64,000 nucleotides of DNA from Sthenelais limicola (taxonomy: Eukaryota > Annelida > Polychaeta > Phyllodocida > Sigalionidae). The position numbers and the translations under genes were made by a program. This document shows, one piece after another, positions 1-10,500 of the stretch. The notes under the pieces were generated by a model, which worked only from the letters and a program-made list of their open reading frames with translations, was not told where the DNA came from and searched no databases. Location of the stretch: positions 8,884,773-8,948,772 of the forward strand of contig OW804098.1 of NCBI GenBank assembly GCA_942159475.1, in the 5' to 3' direction. Numbering within the stretch: position 1 is the first letter of the stretch; each line of letters starts with the position of its first letter.

Positions 1-327
1 CAATAAGTTTCCCAGGGTGTTTACTGTGAAGCTTGAATGCTTAACGATGGTTTAAAGTTTATATGTACAGTTATTCACAATTAATACACAAGCTTCACTA
101 TTATTTTGCGGCCATATTCTATCTCTATTTTCACTAATACAATTTTGAAGTATAGAAAATGATCTGACCAAAGACCACCTGATTAGAATATTTGAATTCA
201 AGTATTAAAAAGCGATTGGATTTCATGTTTTGGATCTCGACCTACAATAATCTTCAGGAAGAGAATATTGTTCAACCACTGAGCAATTAAAATCCACCAA
301 AGGGTCCTTATTACTCCAAAACTTCCT
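1..327. other. AT-rich sequence, no gene seen
   Basis: No coding potential, RNA gene or clear repeat was recognised here. Any upstream 5' UTR exon of the EGF-repeat gene probably lies to the left of the window. Confidence 0.4.
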
Positions 328-690
328 CTCTTTTTTTCTCTTTTTAATGCGTCAACTGTTTATGGGTCAGATTTTCAGAAAATGTACAATTCGCCTTCGC
401 TAATCCTCTCAAATATCCCAAGTTAGAGAGAGAAATCAGGCTCAAAATACAGTTCGACATAACCTAACAGATTGTTTGAATCAAGGCAATACCAAATATA
501 CTCAGATATACGTAGTATTGACGATTTTTCAGCCTAATTTAGCAGAATTTCCTAAATGTGTAGAGCTGCCAATTGTACATTTTCTGAAAATCTGACCCTT
601 ATTCGTCTTACCAACAAATCCTCTCTCTGAGTGAGTAACATCTGGATTTTACAACTCACTTTTTCTACTCATCTGAGTTGCTAAATTATC
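328..690 (-). repeat. T-tract (retroposon-like) repeat, copy 1, split by F1
   Basis: A T-rich run followed by a CAACTGTTTATTC-like stretch and then CCAACAAATCCTCTCTCTGA resembles the sequences at 21113-21235 and 21366-21480. On the minus strand it would end in AATAAA followed by an A tract, which suggests the 3' tail of a short retroposon. An F1 copy (364-598) splits it, with TTAT on both sides. Confidence 0.45.
364..598 (+). mobile_element. F1 MITE copy 1, subfamily C
   Basis: F1 is a non-autonomous, nearly palindromic element. Its termini read GGGTCAGATTTTCAGAAAA and the reverse complement; the centre is AT-rich and has no coding capacity. Orientation is plus when CACCAATCCTCTCAAATAAC follows the left terminus. 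Four subfamilies differ in the centre: A (CATAACAGAACTGATACT), B (CCTAACCAAACAGATTGCT), C (CATAACCTAACAGATTGTTT) and D (GAATGAATACAATAC on the plus strand). This copy is C, with target duplication TTAT. A 4-bp duplication fits several DNA-transposon superfamilies (for example Sola1, Chapaev or Ginger types), so I do not assign one. Confidence 0.88.
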
Positions 691-793
691 CCTTTTCATT
701 CAAAACTTCCTCTTTCCACCTTACCTACACACATTACATCACTTCATATATTTGCACTTATTTATTTTACTTCCCAGCTAGCAGATCCTGGTT

Positions 794-1020
794 GGGCTGA
801 TTTTCAGAAAATTCACCTTCACCAATCCTCTCAAATAACCCACATTTAAGGCAGAAATAAAGTTCAGAATACAGTTCAACCTAACCAAACAGATTGTTAG
901 AATCAATGCAATGCCGAATATACTCGAATTTACCTTGTATTGACCAAATGTCAGCCTTATTTACCAGAGTTTACTAAATGTGTAGAGCTGCCAATTGTAC
1001 ATTTTCTGAAAATCTAACCC
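794..1020 (+). mobile_element. F1 MITE copy 2, subfamily B
   Basis: Left terminus is degenerate (GGGCTGATTTTCAG). The CCTAACCAAACAGATTG centre and the right terminus are clear. It ends about 190 bp before the start codon of the EGF gene and 135 bp before the putative acceptor at 1155. Confidence 0.82.
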
Positions 1021-1152
1021 ACATAGCACTAATCAGTATCATTAGAAAACTAACACTTCACCACGCACGGGCTAAGGAACAGGTTTGATGTAATAATAAC
1101 AATTAATGACTAATAATTAATCTTTGTATTTTTGCCTCTTTGTGTATCGGTA

Positions 1153-1207
1153 CAGGTTTGTGTTGTACCGTTATTCATACCGTTGATTCACACCACCAAA
1201 GGTTACC
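1153..1207 (+). promoter_or_regulatory. Probable splice acceptor and 5' leader before the EGF-gene start codon
   Basis: A pyrimidine-rich stretch (TATTTTTGCCTCTTTG) leads to TACAG at 1151-1155, followed by a 52-nt leader and ACCATG with A at -3. This suggests that the start-codon exon begins at 1156 and that a non-coding exon and the promoter lie to the left of the window. It is inferred; a transcript would be needed. Confidence 0.4.
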
Positions 1208-1580
1208 ATGTCCACTACAGACTACGACGATATCCCTGCGGATGGACTCTCTGCTGGTTCACAATCTCTACATGAACCGGACACTGTCATCCCACTGGGA
1301 GCACCCGAGTACCAGTCCTCACAAAGTCTGAAGTCTGACTCCCCGGAATACCAAACTTCTGGGAGTGTCAAGTCAATGGATCCGCCGGATTATGCGACTA
1401 ATACTGCGCCCAGTGTTAAGTCAATGGATGGTTACGCTAACGATGATACCTCTCCAGAGGAGGATCCTAAGAAGAAATGCTGCAAACGGCCTCCAGCGTG
1501 GATTATTATAGCAGTGATTGGTGGACTAGTGCTTCTGGCGGCCACCATTGCTATAGTTGTCTACATGACTGTCTTTAGAG
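1208..1580 (+). CDS. EGF gene exon 1: cytoplasmic tail and membrane helix
   Basis: Starts at ACCATG and encodes residues 1-124. It ends at TTTAGAG followed by GTGAGG. Cys91 and Cys92 beside the membrane are possible lipidation sites. Tyrosines in PEYQ and PDYA contexts and the PPDY motif could recruit SH2 or WW proteins; that is inference. An overlapping plus-strand frame that opens at 1140 is a shadow. Confidence 0.85.
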
Positions 1581-4500
1581 GTGAGGAGATACAGTTTTTT
1601 TTTGTTTTTTTTAGATTTGTAGTAGCCTAGAGTGTGGAATCTGGTTACAGTGGTGGCCTTTGAGAATCAGTCAACCTCGGTGGTGTAATGGTAGCATGTC
1701 CGCGCGCATAGCGGGAGATCCGTGGTTCAATTCCCGGTTGAGGAAGACAGTTTTTCGGGGGTCATTACAGATTGATGTTATCATCAATCTAATTGAATTG
1801 GGGTGAGATCTGTCAATCATTGATAGCATCTTGGCTCCTCCCATCCTGGATATCAGTGTGAAGAATCTGTTGATTCTGATACCAGTAGATGGGATCAGAA
1901 TCATGCTGGTAATGGCTGGGAGGGGGAGGGGATGGCGTTTAGGTGTGAATTAAAGGGTAGACCATGTGTGAATTAAAGTGGCAAGCTGAGAAATAAGATG
2001 CCTCATATGCAAAGGTGTTAAAGGGACCAACAGAATTACATGGACTGACCAGTCATATATGGGATAAGGATTTCATGTGTTCTGTCTCCCCTTCCACTCC
2101 CTCCTACTATCCCTCCCTCTCGAATTTTATATTTAACTGACATCAATCTTTGTTTCCCTTGGAAACGCAATCTTCTACATGAACCAGAAATAAATATATA
2201 AATGTAAACTGATCACTGTTAACTATTTCTTGTTTTTAAAAGAAATTTTATTGAGCTGCTTTCGGTGGTACAATGATATGGGTCAGATTTTCAGAAAATG
2301 TACAATTCGCCTTCACCAATCCTCTCAAATAACCCACATTTAATACAAAAATGAGCTTCAAAATGCAGTTTAACATAACTAAACTGATACTTTAAATCAA
2401 TGCGATACCAAATATACTCAGATATACCCAAAATTTATCATTTTTTAGCAGAATTTATTAAATATATAGAGCTGCCAATTGTACATTTTTTAAAAATTTG
2501 ACCCATATTCTCACAGACTCAGGTTAAAACGATACAAAAGTTCATTTCAGATTCAGAGTGCTGTACAAATATTTTAGATTTAATAAAGTTTTACTATTTA
2601 ATGTTTAATAGATTTATCCCTAGTTATGGCAACCATTCACGTGGCTTCTGTCCTAAGACATCGTGTTTTGGACTAATTAAATCATCTTTTACATTAAACC
2701 AAATACCTCACATCTCAATGGGTTTACATGACTGTCTTTAGAGGTAAGGAGATGGGTCAGATTTTCAGAAGATGTACAATTCAACTTCGCCAATTTTGTC
2801 AAATAAACCGAATTCCAGACGAAAATATACTTCAAAATACAGTTCAACCTATAGCCAAACAGATTGCTAGAATCAATGCAATGCCAAATATACCCGAATT
2901 GACCAAATTGCAGCCTATTTAGCATAATTTACTAAATGTGTAGAGCTGCTAATTGTACATTTTCTGAAAACCTGACCCATATATTATATATATGGAGATA
3001 CATTTATGGCAACCATTCGCGTGGCTTCTGTCCCAAGGACATCGTGTCTTGGACTAATTGAATCATCTTTTACATTAAACCAAATACCTCACATCTCAAT
3101 GGTAACCCCCCCCCCCCCATCCTTCTTGCCCCTTCCCCCTTTCCCCTGCGATGTATGTATGATTGTGAGGTATAAGTGGGTCGGATTTTTAGAAAATGCA
3201 CAATCTACAGTTCTACACATCTCTTAAATTCTGCTAAATTTATAATAGAGTGAAAAATGATAAATACTGAGTATATCTGAGGGTATTCTGTATTGTATTC
3301 ATTCAATGAATCTGTCTGGTTATCGTGAACTGTATTTTAAACCTGATTTTCATCTTAAATTCGGGTCATTTGAGGGGATTGGTGAAGGCCGATTGTACTT
3401 TTTTTGAAGACTTGACTCATGTTAATGAGAAGGTAGGAAAGCGTAAAAAATGTGTCAGATGTGTAGGTAATATATCATATTAATTAAGCACTTAATGGCA
3501 AAGCATGAAAACAGGATTATATGTATTTTATAAGGACTGTTCAATGTTTTTGGGTCAATAAAATATTTTTAAAAATGAATTACTACAGGGTCCTTCAGGG
3601 TACTATAGGTTATGGGTCAGATTTTCAGAAAATGTACAATTGGCAGCTGTACACATTTTAGTAAATTCTGCTAAATTAGGCTGCAATTTGGTCAATACTT
3701 GTTAAATTCGAGTATATTCGGCATTGCATTGGTTCTAGCAATCTGTTTGGTTAGGTTGAACTGTATTTTGAGCTTTATTTTCATCTGAAATTTGGGTATT
3801 TGAAAAGATTGGCGAAATTGAATGGCACATTTCCTGAAAATCTGACCCTTATACATGTATAACTATTGTCGATAGACTTTTTGTCGGAATCCATTATAGA
3901 TTTAAACATTCTCAAACTTGAATTCTTTTTTTGACAGAGCCCACTCCTAGAACCGAAGCACAAATAAATCCAAACGAGCTCTTCCCAACAACAACATTTA
4001 AAACAGTGTCACGTGTGTCACGAGTGACATATAGTCGCATTGTGCAAAAGACCACTCCTAAAAACCCAATCTTTGTAACATCGCCTGTGATAAGGAGAAC
4101 TACTGCAGGAGGGAGACCAGGTTTGTTATTGGAATCATTGGGATGTGTTTCAGGAAAATGAGTCATAAGTCGCAAAATTGATAATTTTCAAAGAGTTTTT
4201 TCCACAAGATCTCTTTATTGAAATGTTCTGATTTTTAGAGAGTTTTACACTTATAGTCATATGAAACCATGTAACAAATTTCAGGACATTGTATTAAATA
4301 TATCCTTGCATTTTGAAGACCTTCGTATGGAGTATATTTAGTTACTTTACTAATAATTGGCCACCCAGAAACATTGCAAACTTTTTTTTTCAGAAATAAA
4401 AATATCAAACTTAAAATAGAGAAATACTTTTTAGGTGTCCTAGTGTTTACATTCATTGGAATCGGCTTCATCTCATCTTTTTAAATATGATGATATCTCA

Positions 4501-7500
4501 AAATCTAATTTTCGCGACTTATGACTCATTTTCCTGTAACATATCACATATGGGATGTGTTTCAGGAAAATGAGTCACAAGTCGCAAAATTGGTGTTTTT
4601 CAAAGTCGTTTACTTGCAGGATCTCTTTATTGGAATAATTTTGGAGTGTCTAGTCCTTGTGGTTGTATCAATACATCTACCAAATTTCAAGACTATTTAT
4701 TAATTATATCAGTGCGTTTCTTTAGATCATCCCATTGAGTATATTTAGCTATTTTACTGATAATTATCCACCCAGAAATACTGCAAACGTTTTTTTCAAA
4801 AATACAAATATCTAACTAAAAAGATAAAAGTACTTATGAGATGTCCTTAATGTTTACATTCATTGGAATCAGGTTGGTCTCATCTTTTCAAATATGGTGA
4901 TATCTCAAAATACATATTTTGCGACTTATGACTCATTTTCCTAAAACGGATAAGATATGGTATTTGCATATCCCACCACGCATGTCTATTATAGTGCATC
5001 ACTAACTCCCACCAACTTTCTACTCGTATCCACAGCGTGGGTACGCTTTTTTTTACTAAAGATGACCCGATGGGCATTAGTGCGCAATACAGGCGCAAAA
5101 TATGTGCAAAAATATGTGTGCAAAAGATGTGTAATAGTTCTGAGATGAGAGTTTACATTTTTTGCGCAATTTTAATAGCAGTTAAATACGCATAAATTGC
5201 GCACACCTTTTGCGTATATATAACACGTTTTTATTGCGAATCTTTAGCGCATGAATTGCACATATATACACTTATTCTTTGCATATATATTGCACATTTA
5301 TTGCGAATTTTTAGCATAGCTCTATGGCATATATATATGGGCATTCTTTGGGCTGAAAATCTGGTTATCTGGTTGGGCATGGGGGTCATATATCTTTTAT
5401 CAATTCATCTTTATTGAGTAATCATCTTCATCATTTTTTCATTATACCCTGCTGTTGGAGGATGCTTTTTCATGGTCATTTTTGTCACATGTGTGATGCA
5501 GGTTCTGCCATAAACGACTGCACCTGAAATAAGAAATTGTAAATGTTTGGCCTTATTTGTAATAAAAAAAATAAAAATATGTACATGTAATTAAGCAGTA
5601 CGAGAGTTTATGGTCAATTTACTGAAATTTAAAGGAATCCCTACTCCTAAACCCCCTGATAAATATCACTTTAAAAAGATATTTAGAGAATGATAGATAT
5701 AAATATATAGATAATGTGGACTAGTTTGTGAAATTGAACACTGAATTTCTTTATTGGTTTATTGCAGACTTTTGTTTCCCAAATCCGTGTCAAAATGGCG
5801 GGACCTGTACCGGAGCAGCTAACTCTTTTAGCTGCCGCTGTAAACCTGGCTTCGCTGGTGTGCATTGTGCAACAGGTGGGTTTATGTTGAAGACGGATGT
5901 GGGTCAGATTTTCAGAAAATGTACAATTGGCAGCTCTACACATTTAGGAAATTCTGCCATGATTTTTTCATGGATGCACGTTATAAGTTATTGTATAAGA
6001 CTTGACCAAAATGACCTATTATATCAATAATTCCCTTCCAAAATGACCTATTTATATCAATAACTCCCTTACAAATAGATCGACCTATTATATCAATAGC
6101 CCGCTTCCAAAATAACATTATATCTATAATTCCCTTCCAAAATGACCTATTATATCAATAGCCCCCTTCCAAAATGACCTTATATCAATAACTCCCTTCC
6201 AAAATAACATTATATTTATAATTCCCTTCCAAAACGACCTATTATATCAATAACTGCCTTCCAAAATGACCTTATATCAATAACTCCCTTCCAAAACGAC
6301 CTATTATATCAATAACTCCCTTCCAAAATGACCTTATATCAATAACTCCCTCCAAAACGACCTATTATATTAATAGCTCCCTTCCAAAATGACCTATTAT
6401 ATCAATAACTCCCTTCCAAAACGACCTGTTATATCAATAACTCCCTTCCAAAACGACCTATTATATCAATAACTCCCTTCCAAAACGACCTGTTATATTA
6501 ATAACTCCCTGCCAAAACGACCTATTATATTAATAACTCCCTTCCAAAATGACCTATTATATCAATAACTCCCTTCCAAAACGACCTATTATATTAATAA
6601 CTCCCTTCCAAAATGACCTTATATCAATAACTCCCTGCCAAAATGACCTATTATATCAATAACTCCCTTCCAAAACGACCTGTTATATTAATAACTCCCC
6701 TCCAAAGTGACCTTATATTAATAACTCCCTTCCAAAATGACCTTATATTAATAACTCCCTTCCAAAATGACCTATTATATCAATAACTCCCTTCCAAAAC
6801 GACCTATTATATTAATAATTCCCTTCCAAAATGACCTATTATATCAATAACTCCCTGCCAAAATGACCTATTATATCAATAACTCCCTTCCAAAATGACC
6901 TATTATATTAATAACTCCCTTCCAAAATGACCTATTATATTAATAACTCCCTTCCAAAATGACCTATTATATCAATAACTCCCTGCCAAAATGACCTATT
7001 ATATTAATAACTCCCTTCCAAAACGACCTGTTATATTAATAACTCCCCTCCAAAATGACCTATTATATCAATAACTCCCTTCCAAAACGACCTATTATAT
7101 TAATAACTCCCTTCCAAAATGACCTTTTATATTAATAACTCCCTTCCAAAACGACCTGTTATATCAATAACTCCCTGCCAAAATGACCTATTATATTAAT
7201 AACTCCCTTCCAAAACGACCTGTTATATTAATAACTCCCCTCCAAAATGACCTATTATATCAATAACTCCCTTCCAAAACGACCTATTATATTAATAACT
7301 CCCTTCCAAAACGACCTGTTATATTAATAACTCCCCTCCAAAATGACCTATTATATTAATAATTCCCTTCCAAAACGACCTATTATATCAATAGCCTCCT
7401 TCCAAAATGACCTTATATTAATAACTCCCTTCCAAAATGACCTTATATCAATAACTCCCTGCCAAAATGACCTATTATATTAATAATTCCCTTCCAAAAC

Positions 7501-10500
7501 GACCTATTATATCAATAACTCCCTTCCAAAATGACCTATTATATCAATAACCTCCTTCCAAAATGACCTTATATTAATAACTCCCTTCCAAAATGACCTT
7601 ATATCAATAACTCCCTTCCAAAACTACCTATTATATCAATCTTTTCATAAAAGTTCGATATGCAAGACCCTTATGGTTCCTTTAGGCAACGCACAAAGAC
7701 ACCCGGGTAGGGTATATTTGCGTTTTTTCTATATCTCCTATATGTAATTGTAGTTGGCCTCAAATGAAATAAAAAAAATAAAAAAATAATAATAATTCCC
7801 TTTCACAATGTCAGGTCAACCGGCTACAGATGGCTGCACCACCAGCCCGTGCCAGAATGGAGGATTATGTGTTGGTTTATCTGGAAACACTTACATCTGT
7901 CTTTGTCTCCAAGGATACTCTGGAAACAACTGTGGTAAGGGTGGATTGAGACAATATGATATACATATATTAGGTGGTCATGATTGAAATATGATATACA
8001 TAGAGAGAATGGGACGAGCCGGCAATAATCGAAAATTTATTGGACGAGATTCGTCCACATAAACTTGATGCCGTAGGCAGAGTGCTTATGTGGATGAATC
8101 AAGTCCAATAAATTTTCGATTATTGCCGGTGAGTTCCATTCTATATTTATTATATGTGCATGAAATTTTATCATATGTCATCAGATATCACTGAAAAAAT
8201 AATAAAGAAGCACAGAGAGCCCCACTGCCCGCTGACAGCCTCGTTTGTAGGCCTACTTATATTGTTGAATTAAAACGTTAATATTGTGGCCATTTCTTGA
8301 GCTACATCAATAAAACTTATATCATTTGATAGAGAATTCGATGCTCTATCTAATGATATGGTTTTTATTATGTATTTCTATAATCATAGTACCAAAATCA
8401 CGGGTGGATTACCGATCGCGGGGATTTGTTTAATGCTTCGCGGAGAGCCAAAGCTCCGCGAAGCATATCAACAGAGCTATTTTTAGACAACTACATTTTT
8501 ATAGGACACGTCCTATATGAATATTTTTATAGCACCCTGCTTATAGCACCTCTCATATAGCATGCGCATATAATAAATATAAATATTAGGTGGACATGGC
8601 TGATGACTGTTCATTGCTCACTAGCCAGGGTAGCAGTAGAGCCACTAAGCCGATTCTCATGCGATTGTCACAGAATGTTTATACCTAATGGCACGATGGA
8701 GGTTTGTAATTGATCTAGATGTTGGGTCAAATTGCATGACACCCCAAATAAAGGGTGGAGTTCAATTTGACCCAAAATAGAGATCAAATACAAACCAAAC
8801 AGAGTGCTAATAGGTATTTATTACATACTAATCAACAAAAGAACTTGATTTTAATAGTATTTTACCTTACTTTCCATCAATCTTGTGGATATTCGGCTCA
8901 CATAGATGCTATTTGACTTTTCAAATAGCACCCCTGAATAGCACCCCTGAAATCACATATGTATGTAATAATTATACCAAATAGCCCGATGTCAGTGTCA
9001 AATCGATTGAGACAGATCGATTTGACACCGACAGAGGGCTATTCAGTATTTATTTCATACTAGATCAACAAGATTAACACAATTTTAATAGCATTTTACC
9101 TTCATTTCCATCGATCTTTGGCCATGACGGCAATGTTCGAGCAAAGCAGAAGTCAATTTACCCGGAAATACTTGATATTACTACGCAGATTGTTCGCTAC
9201 TCTAGGCGTTTCTTTCCACCGATTCATTTAATTCTGACCATCTACGAGTGAATAATTTTCAGAATAAATATAACTTGAACTGGACATTAAGGCCATGTAT
9301 TTGGTTTTCTACCTTATGGATCTCGATATATCGCTTGAAACTCGTCAGAGGGGTGACTACTTTTTCTCTCCTTGGTTACCAAGTCATGAAACCGTTCACA
9401 AAAAATGTCAACAAACCATAACTTTTGTCTTTATTTAGACAATAAATAAGCAATACATATCATATTACTCAAATTACTTCTCAACATGGAGAATAAAACT
9501 TCCACCGCTGATGTTAGCTCCGGCAAATACACATCTTGCTATTTGCTGCTGGTCACTTGAACTATAGCGAACGTACGGCCGTGCCGGGATTGATGTGTGA
9601 AAGTAGTTTGGTTGTAATCACATACGTATGTGATACGAGATTTCGAATCGCACCCCCGAATCACGCACTTGAAATCAATGTGTGTAATAAAGTGCAAAAG
9701 AGTTCTCTGTAGTGCAAAATGGCATGGGAATCTGCTTGGTGGACTAGGCCCTTTAGCCAACATTCATAGATTAATATTAACATGTCATGTGACCGATTGT
9801 CACAACTGGTAGGCATTTGGGTTTTTGAGCAATAACAGGTTTAAAATTATGACAGATCTAATGGTAATGGTAATGGCTGGGTAAAACTTGTTGAAATCTG
9901 TTCAGAGAACCCTACTTTTATGGGTCTACAATTAAAAATGAAGAGGTTATGGTCAGAAAACCACTGTTTTCTTTAATAATAGTCCTACAAAAAATAAAAT
10001 TATAACTTCAAGCTGTAATTAGAGAAAATAGTCATATTTTGCATATCCATTCTTTGCTTGAATATTGAGCTTAAGCACTTGGCAATGTATTCTAGCCATT
10101 TTAATGTTTATAAGTTCAATATTTCTTTGTTAGCTAGAAGAGAAACCTATGGGAAATTTGTGCGTCATCGTAGATCACGTTTTCTGCCTCTGGCAATAAT
10201 AAATATTAAGCCATTATATAGATTTAATACATTATCAAGTAGTTTCATAAGTACAGATTACATTTGCAGAAATATTTAGGGTTATTAGTTAAAAGGTCAT
10301 CTAAATGCCACTCTGCTGATTGGAGAAGTTCAATGCATCATTGTATGTCACACCAATAACATATCCTCACAATTTAGAGGCTAAAGAATAAGAGGATTGT
10401 TCTGGATATTCAGTAGAAATATAGGTTAGGTTAAATCATAAGCATTAGGGTCAGATTTTCAGAAAATGTACAATTCGCCTTCACCAATCCTGTCAAAAAA

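Noticed and set aside
1674..1743. Functional tRNA gene for cysteine
   Set aside because: Position 33 is C, the T stem is bulged, and no T-run terminator follows. A SINE head or tRNA pseudogene fits better.
2160..2755. A whole decayed duplicate of exon 1
   Set aside because: Only the last 33 bp match convincingly. A second short match at 2169 is about the right distance away once the F1 copy is removed, but the sequence between does not align.
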